A stretch of 64,000 nucleotides of DNA from CAVOAK01 sp963664465. Lineage in GTDB: Bacteria > Pseudomonadota > Alphaproteobacteria > UBA8366 > CAVOAK01. Position 1 is the first letter of the stretch, and every line of letters starts with the position of its first letter. The position numbers and the translations under genes were made by a program. The stretch lies in assembly GCA_963664465.2 (NCBI GenBank), contig CAXXSU010000004.1:462361-526360 (forward strand), in the 5' to 3' direction. Shown here piece after piece: positions 1-9,771 of this stretch. A model generated the notes under the pieces. The model saw only the letters and a program-made list of their open reading frames with translations, made no database searches and was not told the origin of the DNA.

Positions 1-503
1 TCGAGGTCAAAGATACTCTCGTTGGTGAGGTAGGGAACATCGTCGAGGCCGGGAATTGGAGGCACCATCGGTGACGAACCGGTGGCGATGACAAAGCGGC
101 GGGCCCGAATGCGCCGGTCGCCGGCCAATACCTCTTGAGGTCCTGAAAAGCTCGCTTCGTCGAGAATTACTTCAACGCCGAGCCCTTCAAAGCGCTCGAC
201 CGAATCGTTTGGCTCAATGGCGGCAATAACACCCTTCACATGGTCGCGGACCGCAGCGAAATCGATCTCCGGTTCGTGTTTTTTGATCCCGAAGCGCTGG
301 CTATGCCGCATCGCGTGGGCGGTCTTGGCAGCGGCGATCAGAGCCTTCGATGGGACGCAGCCGTAATTCAGGCAATCGCCTCCCATTTTATGCCGCTCGA
401 TCAGCACTGTCTTGGCGCCCATCATCGAAGCACCCGCTGCCACCAAAAGGCCGCCCGACCCCGCACCAATGACGCAGATGTCGGCCTGAATGTCGTCGCT
501 CAT
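1..503 (-). CDS. FAD-dependent NAD(P)-disulfide oxidoreductase, N-terminal part (mercuric reductase/lipoamide dehydrogenase-like)
   Basis: The gene runs off the left edge; about 167 residues are present. An ATG at 503 opens a Rossmann FAD-binding motif GAGSGG at residues 13-18, then the redox-active pair C44 and C49 in GGDCLNYGCVPSK, and near the edge an ATGSSP segment typical of the family. This is the flavoprotein disulfide reductase fold that passes electrons from NAD(P)H through FAD to a cysteine pair. The spacing and sequence around the cysteines resemble the mercuric reductase/Lpd-like branch rather than glutathione reductase. The missing C-terminal half, which would show a mercury-binding cysteine pair or the lipoamide His-Glu dyad, is needed to fix the substrate. 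Confidence 0.85.
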   Translation of the reverse strand, partial: MSDDIQADICVIGAGSGGLLVAAGASMMGAKTVLIERHKMGGDCLNYGCVPSKALIAAAKTAHAMRHSQRFGIKKHEPEIDFAAVRDHVKGVIAAIEPNDSVERFEGLGVEVILDEASFSGPQEVLAGDRRIRARRFVIATGSSPMVPPIPGLDDVPYLTNESIFDL

Positions 504-602
504 GTTGGCGATATCCGCGCTGAATCCGTGGGGATCGGGTTGGGAATTGTCTGGTTAAACTTGGATCGCGGACCGCTCTGCATGGTTTTGCTCGAGATCG
601 AG

Positions 603-3266
603 TCAGGCCAGTGTTTTCGAGGCAATTTCATAGGTTCCGCGCGACAGTCCCTTCTTGCCGAGCACACGCTCGATTTCTCTCCTGATCAACGCCTGCCGCT
701 GCTCGTCGTAGCGCCGCCACCGCCCGAATGGCGCCAGCAGGCGTGCGGCGACTTGCGGGTTCAGTGCATCGAGTTCAAGCACGCGATCGGTGAGAAAGCG
801 GTAACCGGCACCATCGGCCGCATGGAATCTGAGTGTGTTGACCGATGTGAAAGCACCGATCAGGGAACGCACTCTGTTGGGATTATGCAGCGAGAATGCG
901 TCGTGCTCCAACAGCCCCTCGACAGTATCGAGCGTGTCTTTCAACGAGGATGTAGCCTGTATGGCGAACCACTTGTCGAGCACCAGCGCATCCTCGCGCC
1001 ACCGTTCATAGAAGTCTCCGAGAGCCTCTTGCCGGGCCGGATGATCGAGATCGGCCAACAGGCTCAAGGCTGACATGCGGTCGGTCATATTGTCGGCATT
1101 GCGGAACTGAGCGACGCAGAGATCCAGCATCTCGGGGTCGTCTAGCGAGGTCAGGTAGGAGAGCGCACCACTTCGCAGGCTACGCCGACCCGCCTCGGTT
1201 GCATCGGGGGAGTAGGGGCGATTGCTGGAATGTGCGTGGTAGGTGGCAAGAAGCGGCTCTGCAAGCTGCTCTGCGATCGTGTGGCGCAGACCTTCGCGGG
1301 CCCGGTGGATTGCGTTGACATCGACGATCGCCATTTGATCGCCAACATATGCTTCGCTCGGTAGCCTGATTGCTTCCGCAACAAATGCGCGCTCCGATTT
1401 GTCGTCGGCAAGCAGTTCGCGCAGGGCTTCGACATAGAGGCTGGTGCCTGGAAACGTATCCTCTTCGGCGCGCTTCACAGCATTTTGATGTGCCGTTGTT
1501 GCATTCAACAGCAGCTCCATCGCCATTTGCTGACCCGCCTCCCATCGATTGAACGGATCGCTGTCGCGTGCGAACAGTAAGGCGCGATCCTGCGCGCCGA
1601 TCGGTGCCCGCAGTTTGACCGGCGCTGAAAACCCGCGCAGCAGCGATGGAATCGGCCGCTCGCCAAGGCCTGTGAAACGGAAGGTCTGACGCGGCTCGCG
1701 CACTTGCACCATCCGTGTCCCTGGGACTGGCGTAGGTTCGGCATCCGTTTCGAGCTGGAGCGGCAGATCGTTACCAGCCCGATCAAGCAGCCCAACCGCC
1801 AACGGCATGTGAAACGGCATTTTTTTGCTTTGTCCGGGCGTCGGCGGACAGGTCTGTTCGACGGTAATCGTGTAGCTCGACGTCGCCTGATCGAAGGCAT
1901 CACTGATGCTGATTTCAGGCGTGCCGGACTGATCGTACCACAGGGCGAACTGGCGCAGATCTTCGCCGGACGCATCGGCCATCGCTGAGAGATATTCCTC
2001 GATCGTCACCGCCTCTCCATCATGGCGATCAAAGTACAGGTCGAGACCCTTACGGAAGGCTTCGGCGCCGATAAGTGTGTGCACCATGCGGACGACTTCT
2101 GCACCCTTTACATAGACGGTCGCGGTGTAGAAGTTATTGATTTCAATGTATGAACCTGGTCGCACCGGATGTGCGAGTGGTCCGGCGTCCTCGGGAAACT
2201 GGGCCGACCGAAGCATGCGCACGTCGGCGATCCGCTTGACCGACCGCGAGCGCATGTCGGAGGAGAATTCCTGATCCCGGAAGACGGTAAGCCCTTCCTT
2301 GAGGCTGAGTTGGAACCAGTCTCGGCAGGTCACTCGATTGCCAGTCCAATTGTGGAAATATTCGTGCGCAACGACGGCTTCGATGCCGGCGTAGTCGCTG
2401 TCCGTAGCGGTATCCGGTTTCGCCAGGATGTACTTGGCGTTGAAGATATTTAGGCCCTTGTTTTCCATGGCCCCGAAATTAAAGTCGCTGACGGCGACGA
2501 TCATGAAGATATCAAGGTCATACTCGAGCCCGAAGGTCTCCTCGTCCCAGCGCATCGCACGCTTGAGCGAGTCCATCGCATAGGCACAGCCGTCCTCGTT
2601 TCCCGATTCGACGTAAATTCTGAGCGTCACAACGCGCCCTGACGCTGTCGTGAACTTATCTTCAACCACCGCCAGTTTTCCGGCGACGAGCGCAAACAGA
2701 TAGGATGGCTTGGGGTGCGGATCGTGCCATTTCGCCCAATGACGCCCGTTCTCCAATTCGCCTTCGTCTACTCTGTTCCCGTTGGACAACAACACCGGAT
2801 ACCGGTCCCTGTCCGCGGCGATGGTGGTGGTGTAGGTGGCCATCACGTCTGGATGGTCAGGAAAGTAAGTGATGGCGCGAAACCCCTCCGCTTCGCACTG
2901 AGTACAGAAGTTTCCGCTCGATTTGTAGAGGCCTTGGAGCGATGTGTTTTCCTGCGGTTTGATTGCCGTTTCGATCTCGAGCGTGAAGCGATCCGGCGGC
3001 GAATAAATCGTCAGCTGCTCTGAATCATGCTCGAATTCGTCTGACGCTAGTGGTTTGCCGTCGAGCTTGATCGATAGAAGTTCAAGTTCGTGACCATCGA
3101 GGCGGAGCGGCTGCCTGGTGGTTTCCGGCAGCGACGAGACCGCCAACCGCGATCTAACATGCGTTACGTCCTCGCCGAGATCAAAGTTGAGGTCCACCGT
3201 TTCAAGCCGATAAGCGGGCGGCTGGTAGTCCTCAAGAAGTATCGGCTGGAGCGTGTCTTCAGGCAT
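603..3266 (-). CDS. pepN: Aminopeptidase N (M1 family zinc metallopeptidase)
   Basis: 887 residues, the usual length of bacterial PepN. It removes N-terminal amino acids from peptides in the cytoplasm. The exopeptidase motif GAMEN lies near residue 265 and the zinc site HEYFHNWTGNR near residue 300, followed by the third zinc ligand in LKEGLTVFRDQEF. The segment YFPDHPDVMATYT ahead of the catalytic domain is typical of the PepN (not ERAP) branch. The C-terminal helical domain is complete, ending in a short linker before the disulfide reductase gene. It stands alone on minus, with a 209-base divergent spacer to the MFS pair. Confidence 0.96.
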   Translation of the reverse strand: MPEDTLQPILLEDYQPPAYRLETVDLNFDLGEDVTHVRSRLAVSSLPETTRQPLRLDGHELELLSIKLDGKPLASDEFEHDSEQLTIYSPPDRFTLEIETAIKPQENTSLQGLYKSSGNFCTQCEAEGFRAITYFPDHPDVMATYTTTIAADRDRYPVLLSNGNRVDEGELENGRHWAKWHDPHPKPSYLFALVAGKLAVVEDKFTTASGRVVTLRIYVESGNEDGCAYAMDSLKRAMRWDEETFGLEYDLDIFMIVAVSDFNFGAMENKGLNIFNAKYILAKPDTATDSDYAGIEAVVAHEYFHNWTGNRVTCRDWFQLSLKEGLTVFRDQEFSSDMRSRSVKRIADVRMLRSAQFPEDAGPLAHPVRPGSYIEINNFYTATVYVKGAEVVRMVHTLIGAEAFRKGLDLYFDRHDGEAVTIEEYLSAMADASGEDLRQFALWYDQSGTPEISISDAFDQATSSYTITVEQTCPPTPGQSKKMPFHMPLAVGLLDRAGNDLPLQLETDAEPTPVPGTRMVQVREPRQTFRFTGLGERPIPSLLRGFSAPVKLRAPIGAQDRALLFARDSDPFNRWEAGQQMAMELLLNATTAHQNAVKRAEEDTFPGTSLYVEALRELLADDKSERAFVAEAIRLPSEAYVGDQMAIVDVNAIHRAREGLRHTIAEQLAEPLLATYHAHSSNRPYSPDATEAGRRSLRSGALSYLTSLDDPEMLDLCVAQFRNADNMTDRMSALSLLADLDHPARQEALGDFYERWREDALVLDKWFAIQATSSLKDTLDTVEGLLEHDAFSLHNPNRVRSLIGAFTSVNTLRFHAADGAGYRFLTDRVLELDALNPQVAARLLAPFGRWRRYDEQRQALIRREIERVLGKKGLSRGTYEIASKTLA

Positions 3267-3475
3267 GGCGGAAATAATGCAGGGTGGCGGGTACCGTGAG
3301 GCCCGGCAGTGTTGCGGCGCACCAGCGAAACGTCAATGACTTAGGCTCGAACGACCGCGACGTACTCGTCCCGTATCACCGCGTGCCGCTGGCGTGATGG
3401 AGAGCCGCCCAATCAGCGGCTATAATCGCTACGCGACGCTGTGCCGACTACGATGCGTCGACACCCGTTTCAGCA

Positions 3476-4819
3476 GTGGGCGTTCCAAACAGCCCAAGAA
3501 TAGAAAGGCGACCCACAACGGCCCGCAACCTCAAAAATCGTCTGTCAGTCTCCAGTTGGCTCGACTTCAGTGCCGTTACCGGCGCCTTCGCAAACCGCAA
3601 CTACGCGATCTACATCGGCGGCGGTGCGCTGTCGATGATCGGTTTCTGGATGCAGCGTGTCGCCGTTGGTTGGCTTGCTTGGGAGCTCACAGAATCGGGT
3701 CTGTGGCTCGGCATCATTGCCTTTGCCGATCTGATCCCAGCACTTGTGATCGGGCCGATTGCAGGCGCGTTCGCCGACCGTCATAGCCGGCTGCGAGTGA
3801 TCATGGTTTGCCAGGTTCTGGCGATGGTGCAAGCGCTTGTCCTGTGGTTCTTCACGGCGGCCGGCCTCATAACAATCAACATGCTCTTCGCGCTGACCTT
3901 GCTGTTGGCGTTCGTCTATGCTTTTGCGCAACCGGCGCGCATGTCGCTGGTCCCAAGCCTGGTCCAATCCAGCGACGTTGCCGCGGCAATTGCTGTGAAC
4001 TCGGTCAGCTTCAACCTTGCCCGCTTTATTGGTCCTGCTGTCGCCGGCATCGTCATAACGACGATGGGGGTCGCCCCGGTATTTCTTCTCAATGCACTGG
4101 CTTTTATTGTTTTCCTAATCTCGATGTTTCGTCTGCGATTGCCGCCGCAGATGACCGTCGCGCGGGCCACCGGCGGACTCTTTGCCGACATTGTGCAGGG
4201 CGTTCGCTACGCCATCGGACATCCGGCAATTGGACCGCTGCTTTTTATCATGACGGCCACGTCTATTCTTGCTGCACCGGTTCTCGAACTGCTGCCAGGA
4301 TTCGCCGACGCGGTGTTCGGGCGCGGTGCGGATGGTTTGGCCTGGCTGACCTCGGCAAGCGGCATAGGTGCAACGATAGGCGGCCTTTGGCTAGCGAAGC
4401 GCGGCACCTTAAGCGGTCTTACTGCGATTGCGGTTGGCGGCACATTGGTCCTCGGCGTCGTCGTCATCTTGTTCACGAGCACGACCACTTTCTGGGTCGC
4501 TGTCATTGCGATGGCGCTCGTCGGTTTTGCCCGGCTGATGGGTGGCGTTGCAGCGCAGACACTTGTCCAGGTGACCGTCGAGGAACATTTGCGCGCGCGC
4601 GTTATGGGTATTTATGGGCTTATCTTCCGTGGTGGACCGGCGCTCGGCGCTCTCATCATGGGCGCGCTGTCCGACGTATTTGGATTGCGCTGGCCGACCG
4701 CGATCGGCGGCGCGCTTTGTATTCTGTTGTGGATTGCCGTGCAGCGCCGGCAGCACAGCCTGGCGCGACTGTTGGAGCCGACGGCAGGCTCCTCCGAACA
4801 TATGGAAGCAACGTCGTAG
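3476..4819 (+). CDS. MFS transporter, MFS_3/TIGR00900-like exporter (copy 1 of tandem pair)
   Basis: About 447 residues with roughly twelve hydrophobic segments. It resembles the MFS_3 (transmembrane secretion effector, EntS-like) branch of the major facilitator superfamily, which is usually linked to drug or siderophore export. Motif A appears as GAFADRHSRLRV after helix 2. The coding frame opens at a GTG at 3476 without a clear ribosome-binding site, so the first 30-40 residues may not be translated. It is followed 27 bases later by a paralogue of almost the same length and organisation. The substrate cannot be read from sequence. Confidence 0.88.
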   Translation: MGVPNSPRIERRPTTARNLKNRLSVSSWLDFSAVTGAFANRNYAIYIGGGALSMIGFWMQRVAVGWLAWELTESGLWLGIIAFADLIPALVIGPIAGAFADRHSRLRVIMVCQVLAMVQALVLWFFTAAGLITINMLFALTLLLAFVYAFAQPARMSLVPSLVQSSDVAAAIAVNSVSFNLARFIGPAVAGIVITTMGVAPVFLLNALAFIVFLISMFRLRLPPQMTVARATGGLFADIVQGVRYAIGHPAIGPLLFIMTATSILAAPVLELLPGFADAVFGRGADGLAWLTSASGIGATIGGLWLAKRGTLSGLTAIAVGGTLVLGVVVILFTSTTTFWVAVIAMALVGFARLMGGVAAQTLVQVTVEEHLRARVMGIYGLIFRGGPALGALIMGALSDVFGLRWPTAIGGALCILLWIAVQRRQHSLARLLEPTAGSSEHMEATS

Positions 4820-4846
4820 GATCAGATTACGTATGAATGACTGCCT

Positions 4847-6139
4847 ATGACGAACGACGAGAATTCGCAAGTTAGCGCGCGCAAGGAGGTCGATCGATCC
4901 GGGTCTTTGCGCAAGCTGTTCAGCAATCGGAACTACACGCTTTACACCAGTGCGAACGGCGCCTCACTGATCGGACTTTGGATCCAGCGTTTGGCGATCG
5001 GCTGGCTTACCTGGCAGCTCACTGGTTCTGCATTCTGGCTCGGCGTTATCGCCTTTGCGGACCTTTGTCCCACCATCGTCATTGGACCCTTGGCCGGCGC
5101 TCTCGCCGACCGGCACAGCCGTTTGCGCGTCGCTTGGGTCACGCAAGTCTTAGCCTTCGCACAAGCTGGCGTTCTTTGGATCATGACGTGGAGCGGGGCC
5201 ATCACGATATGGTGGCTGCTTTTGCTCACATTCTTATTGGGCGTCTTCCATGGCGCCGGTCAGCCTGCTCGTTTGGCGCTTGTCGCCAGCCTGGTCCGCC
5301 GTGACGATCTGGGTACGGCGATAGCCTTTAACTCGGTCATCTTCAACGCCGCCCGATTCATTGGCCCTGCGGTGGCAGGCCTCGTCATAACGTCGTTGGG
5401 TATTGCGCCGGCATTTCTTATCAACGCTTTGAGTTTTGCGGGCCTTGTCGTGATTCTACCGCGCCTCAAGCTGCCGCCGACACCGCCGAGGAAACACACG
5501 ACCCGTAGCTTGTTTGGCGATGTCGCGGAGGGTTTCAACTATGCTCTCGGTCACCCGGCGATCGGGCCGCTCCTGCTCATGATGTCGGCAGCGTCGGTGC
5601 TGGCTGCACCCGTCACCGAGTTGCTGCCGGGATTCGCCGACGAGATCTTCAGCCGTGGCGCCGGCGGACTTGCCTGGCTCACTTCGGCTACCGGCGCCGG
5701 CGCGGTAGTCGGCGGTTTCTGGCTAACTCAACGTCGAAGCATTGTCGGCCTGACAGCAATCGCCCTCACAAGTCTGCTGGTGCTTGGCGCATCCGCTCTC
5801 GTATTCGCCTCGTCGTCTAACTTCTGGGTGGCGGTAGCGGCGATGGCGGTCATGGGGTTCGGCCGCCTGTTGAGCGGTGTCGGCGTCCAGACACTTATTC
5901 AGACGTCCGTTGACGAGCAGATGCGGGCTCGTGTGATGTCGCTCTATGGTGTTCTGTTCCGCAGCGGACCGGCATTCGGCGCTCTCGCCATGGGGTGGCT
6001 GTCGGGACTCTATGGTCTACGTTGGCCGGTCATCGCCGGGGCTGCATTATGCATCCTCGTATGGCTGCTTATGCAGCGCCGACGATCAGGCATAACGCGC
6101 ATCTTAGAGGCGCCGGCAGCTCACTCTGCAAGCGAGTAG
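4847..6139 (+). CDS. MFS transporter, MFS_3/TIGR00900-like exporter (copy 2 of tandem pair)
   Basis: 430 residues, co-directional with and clearly paralogous to the preceding transporter: both share SNRNYTLY/ANRNYAIY-type openings, IQRLAIGWL/MQRVAVGWL segments, the motif A ADRHSRLRV and the RARVM segment before helix 10. The short spacer suggests cotranscription. The last 19 bases overlap the 3' end of the convergent metallo-hydrolase gene. Divergence between the copies is spread along the whole length, so the duplication is old rather than recent. Whether they form a heterodimer or act independently is unknown. Confidence 0.88.
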   Translation: MTNDENSQVSARKEVDRSGSLRKLFSNRNYTLYTSANGASLIGLWIQRLAIGWLTWQLTGSAFWLGVIAFADLCPTIVIGPLAGALADRHSRLRVAWVTQVLAFAQAGVLWIMTWSGAITIWWLLLLTFLLGVFHGAGQPARLALVASLVRRDDLGTAIAFNSVIFNAARFIGPAVAGLVITSLGIAPAFLINALSFAGLVVILPRLKLPPTPPRKHTTRSLFGDVAEGFNYALGHPAIGPLLLMMSAASVLAAPVTELLPGFADEIFSRGAGGLAWLTSATGAGAVVGGFWLTQRRSIVGLTAIALTSLLVLGASALVFASSSNFWVAVAAMAVMGFGRLLSGVGVQTLIQTSVDEQMRARVMSLYGVLFRSGPAFGALAMGWLSGLYGLRWPVIAGAALCILVWLLMQRRRSGITRILEAPAAHSASE

Positions 6140-7017
6140 CGCGAGGCCAGGCTAGGTGTCGCGTCGCTGCACCACACACGTTCGTCCTCGACCATTGCGA
6201 TTAGGTGGGCAAGGACGGATTGCGCCGCTGCTCCATGAAGGCGCACATCGTGATTGGCATAAATAATCTGCACGATCTCGCCGATGGTGTTGAATTCGCC
6301 GCTAAGACATCGCTGGATCTGGGCCGTTCGTTCGGCGCGGTGCTCGAGAAATGCCCGCACAAGCGCTTTTGGATCGGCAATCGCCGGTCCGTGTGTCGGC
6401 CGGAACAGCTCGTCCTCGCGCTCCAACAATTTGCTCAGCGAGGCCAAGTAGTCGGCCATCCGGCCATCGGGTGGAGCGACAACGGAGGTCGACCAGCCCA
6501 TCACGTGATCGCCGGAAAAGAGCGTCGCTTCCTCACCCAGCGCAAAGCACAGATGGTTGGAAGTATGACCGGGAGTATGAACCGCCGAAATCGTCCAACC
6601 GGACCCGCTGATCGTGTCGCCGTCACGCATCGTTTGATCGGGCTGAAAGTCGAAATCCGCGCCTTCCTCAACGCCTGGCACCGCCGGATCGCCGCTATGT
6701 GCCGCAAATGCAAACGTCGCGGCACCGGTCGCGGCTTTTACAGCAGCGGCGGCCGGCGAGTGGTCGCGGTGGGTGTGGGTGATCAGGATGTGGGTCACGG
6801 TTTCGCCGCGAACTGCCTGCAGGAGGGCTTCGATATGCGCGTCATCGGCTGGTCCGGGATCAATGATGACGATGCGCTCATGGCCGATGATGTAGGTGCC
6901 GGTTCCGCGAAACGTGAAGGGACCTGGGTTGTGCGCGACGATGCGGCGGATCAGCGGGCTCAACTCGCTTACCGCTCCGTATTCGAATTCCATGTCACAG
7001 ACGAAGGGTATGGACAT
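6121..7017 (-). CDS. MBL-fold metallo-hydrolase (LACTB2-like)
   Basis: About 298 residues. The metallo-beta-lactamase fold is shown by HTHRDH at residues 81-86 (di-metal site), a further ligand in TPGHTSNH, and the Asp in FSGDHVMG. The C-terminal segment holding the final His (RPTHGPAI) and a helical tail with a winged-helix look match the LACTB2/YobT group of hydrolases, where human LACTB2 acts as a ribonuclease; that activity is not shown here. The start is set at the ATG at 7017 (MSIPFVCDMEFEYG) because the upstream in-frame codons give an arginine-rich stretch that is not protein-like. Confidence 0.85.
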   Translation of the reverse strand: MSIPFVCDMEFEYGAVSELSPLIRRIVAHNPGPFTFRGTGTYIIGHERIVIIDPGPADDAHIEALLQAVRGETVTHILITHTHRDHSPAAAAVKAATGAATFAFAAHSGDPAVPGVEEGADFDFQPDQTMRDGDTISGSGWTISAVHTPGHTSNHLCFALGEEATLFSGDHVMGWSTSVVAPPDGRMADYLASLSKLLEREDELFRPTHGPAIADPKALVRAFLEHRAERTAQIQRCLSGEFNTIGEIVQIIYANHDVRLHGAAAQSVLAHLIAMVEDERVWCSDATPSLASRYSLAE

Positions 7018-7172
7018 CACCGGTTCCCGTTGGCGGTCGTTCGCGCACCTGCGAACCTGCCAATCTCTCCTGCCGACGGTCAAGTGAAACCGAGCATTGT
7101 CCCTTCACCGATTGTTCTGCCGCGCGGGAGCGGATAAAAGATCACTATCTCTTGCCGGCAAGGAGCCCTGCA

Positions 7173-8972
7173 ATGTTTACCACGCGCCCCGAGATCCTAG
7201 GCACCTACGGCGTCGTCGCCTCGACGCACTGGCTCGCTTCAGCGGCAGCGATGGGCATCTTGGAGCGCGGCGGCAATGCCTTCGACGCGGCGTTTACCGC
7301 GGGCATGGTGTTGCAGGTTTGCGAGCCGCATCTGTGCGGCCCGGGGGGCGATTTGCCGATTATCTATCACAGTGCCGGAGCCGCGGAGACCAAGGTTATC
7401 TGCGGTCAGGGGGTTGCCCCTGCCGGCGCAACAATTCGTCACTATCGTGATCTCGGCATCGATTTGATGCCGGGTTCAGGTCTGTTGGCGACGGTTGTGC
7501 CGGGCGCATTCGATGCTTGGATGCTGATGCTGCGCGATCATGGCGTCATGAGCCTTGAAGACGTACTGGAGTCGGCGATCTCCTATGCTACGCACGGCGT
7601 GCCAATTGTGCCGGCTGTCAGCCAGACTATTGAGTCGGTGCGTGAGTTGTTCCTAGCCGAATGGCCGACTTCGGCAGCCGTCTATCTGAATGGGGGTGAA
7701 GTTCCCGAGCCCGGCACATTGTTGGCCAACCCCACGCTCGCGGCCACATGGAGGCGGTTGATCGAGGAGGGCAAAGCTGCAGGCAGCGACCGTGTCGAAC
7801 AAATCGATGCGGCGCGACGCGCCTGGTCCGAAGGTTTCGTTGCCGATGCGCTCGACCGGTTTTGCCGCGAGAACGAACTCATTGATTCCAGTGGCGAGCG
7901 CCATGCCGGTGTTTTGACGGGTGACGATATGGCCGGCTGGAGGGCAAGTTACGAGGACCCGATCGGCTATGATTATCGCGGATTTACAATCCTCAAGACC
8001 GGACCCTGGGGTCAAGGACCGGTGTTCTTGCAACAGCTCGCTCTGCTCAAGCATTTCGACCTCGACGCGATGGACCCGCTGGGACCGGAGTTTGTTCACA
8101 CGATTACGGAATGCGCCAAACTTGCCTTCGCCGACCGCGAGAAGTTTTACGGGGATTCGGCGGATGTGGACGTGCCAATGGAGACCTTGCTGTCCGACGA
8201 CTACAACGCCGAGCGGTGTCGCCTGATCTCCGAGCAGGCGTCACTTGAACTGCGGCCAGGTACGATTGACGGCTACGGTGCCGATGTCGACTATGGCGCG
8301 CGGATTGCCAACGATGCCACCTCGATCCCGGCGTTCATCGGTATCGGTGAGCCGACGATGGCGAAAGCTATGGCGAAAGCTGCAGATGTCCGGGGCGATA
8401 CCTGTCATGTCGATGTCATCGACCGGCACGGCAATATGGTATCGGCGACCCCAAGCGGGGGCTGGTTGCAGAGTTCGCCGATCGTCCCGGAGCTGGGTTT
8501 CTGTCTGAATTCGCGCGCGCAAATGTTCTGGCTCGACGAAGGCATGCCGGCGAGTCTCGCGCCGGGCAAACGCCCGCGCACGACACTCACGCCCTCGCTG
8601 GCTCTGAAGGACGGACGTCCCTATATGGTGTTTGGCACGCCGGGCGGCGACCAGCAGGATCAGTGGCAGCCGATATTCTTTCTCAGACACGCGCATTACG
8701 GCATGAACCTGCAGGAGGCGATTGACGCGCCCGCGTTTCACAACGACCACATGCCGAGTTCGTTCTATCCGCGTCTGGCCGCGCCGGGACAACTGTCGAT
8801 CGAGGCCCGGTTCCCGGCTGAGACGATTGCAGATCTTGAGCTCCGCGGCCATCGTGTGGAGATCGCCGGCGAGTGGGCCGAAGGCCGTATGAGCGCTGCC
8901 AGCCGTGAGAATGGTATCATCAAGGCCGCGGCCAACCCTCGCGGCATGCAGGGATACGCCGTCGGACGATAA
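7173..8972 (+). CDS. Gamma-glutamyltransferase family protein
   Basis: 599 residues from an ATG preceded by the strong ribosome-binding site AAGGAG at 7160-7165, which decides the start over an upstream in-frame TTG. It belongs to the N-terminal nucleophile gamma-glutamyltransferase/cephalosporin acylase family. The predicted autocleavage nucleophile is T410 in GDTCHVDVID, followed by the family's small-subunit features GNMVSATPSGG and KRPRTTLTPSL. No signal peptide is seen, so it is probably a cytoplasmic GGT-like enzyme (as in many proteobacterial paralogues) and not the periplasmic glutathione-degrading form. The substrate is not established. Confidence 0.88.
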   Translation: MFTTRPEILGTYGVVASTHWLASAAAMGILERGGNAFDAAFTAGMVLQVCEPHLCGPGGDLPIIYHSAGAAETKVICGQGVAPAGATIRHYRDLGIDLMPGSGLLATVVPGAFDAWMLMLRDHGVMSLEDVLESAISYATHGVPIVPAVSQTIESVRELFLAEWPTSAAVYLNGGEVPEPGTLLANPTLAATWRRLIEEGKAAGSDRVEQIDAARRAWSEGFVADALDRFCRENELIDSSGERHAGVLTGDDMAGWRASYEDPIGYDYRGFTILKTGPWGQGPVFLQQLALLKHFDLDAMDPLGPEFVHTITECAKLAFADREKFYGDSADVDVPMETLLSDDYNAERCRLISEQASLELRPGTIDGYGADVDYGARIANDATSIPAFIGIGEPTMAKAMAKAADVRGDTCHVDVIDRHGNMVSATPSGGWLQSSPIVPELGFCLNSRAQMFWLDEGMPASLAPGKRPRTTLTPSLALKDGRPYMVFGTPGGDQQDQWQPIFFLRHAHYGMNLQEAIDAPAFHNDHMPSSFYPRLAAPGQLSIEARFPAETIADLELRGHRVEIAGEWAEGRMSAASRENGIIKAAANPRGMQGYAVGR

Positions 8973-9087
8973 ATTGGTGCAGCCGCTCGCTGATTTTACG
9001 AATGCGGCGGACGCCGCATAGCAATGATATAGTGCGTCGGACCGTTGCCGTAGAACTTTGGCGGCCGAAGAGGAGGATGCAAGCGCA

Positions 9088-9771
9088 ATGAAACGCGTTG
9101 CCCGTCTTTCGACATTACCCGCGTTCACAGCCGCGTTGTTTTTCTCGACGATCGCACTTGCCGCGGAAACGATACTCGTGGCGATCGTAAAGGATATAAG
9201 CGTCGAAATGGACGATCTTCAGTTTATGGACCTGCTCGAACAAGGTCGGGTGATCAAGCTTGGAGACGGACAAAGCGTTACGCTCGGATATCTTCGTTCG
9301 TGCACGCGGGAGATCATATCCGGCGGCACGATCACCGTTGGCCGCGGTGCAAGTAATGTCACGGGCGGCGTAATCGAACGAGAGCTTGTCGACTGCGACG
9401 GTGGCGACTTGCAACCGTCGACGGGGCAGCTCCAGACCGCTGGCGCGATTGTCTTCCGCAAGGCGCCAACAAAGGGGGCCAATAAGCCGAAGCCGCAGCG
9501 TATCCTCTATGGCGTCAGCCCGTTGATCAGGATTCTTGGCGATCAAACACCGACCAGCGTGACCATTCTGCTCGAGCGACTCGATGGTAAGAAGGATCGC
9601 CACACGATCGAGGTCGCGAATAGCGTCATCGATCTCTCAGACAAGAACATCATGTTGGAACCCGGCGGGCTTTATATTGCGACCGCAGGTGACCGCAAGG
9701 TCGTGTTCCGCATTTCTCCAGTAGCGAGCCGCACGGGCGGATCCGTCCTCGGACGCCTGCTGGCATTTTGA
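9088..9771 (+). CDS. Exported FecR-like protein paired with CHASE2 cyclase
   Basis: 227 residues. An N-terminal signal peptide (hydrophobic core TAALFFSTIALAA) predicts export to the periplasm. The start is the ATG at 9088, 11 bases after AGGAGG. The region after the signal (VRVIKLGDGQSVTLGYL-like strands, then GGTITVG) resembles the beta-rich FecR-type domain that often sits next to CHASE2 cyclases or ECF regulators; I base this on pattern and context only. The CHASE2 cyclase gene begins 50 bases downstream on the same strand, so the two were probably cotranscribed, with this protein as a periplasmic partner of the sensor domain. Confidence 0.55.
   Translation: MKRVARLSTLPAFTAALFFSTIALAAETILVAIVKDISVEMDDLQFMDLLEQGRVIKLGDGQSVTLGYLRSCTREIISGGTITVGRGASNVTGGVIERELVDCDGGDLQPSTGQLQTAGAIVFRKAPTKGANKPKPQRILYGVSPLIRILGDQTPTSVTILLERLDGKKDRHTIEVANSVIDLSDKNIMLEPGGLYIATAGDRKVVFRISPVASRTGGSVLGRLLAF

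Noticed and set aside
6205..7137. 310-residue open frame on plus opposite the metallo-hydrolase
   Set aside because: It has no recognisable motif and lies entirely antisense to a gene with a clear di-metal site; high GC makes long antisense frames common.
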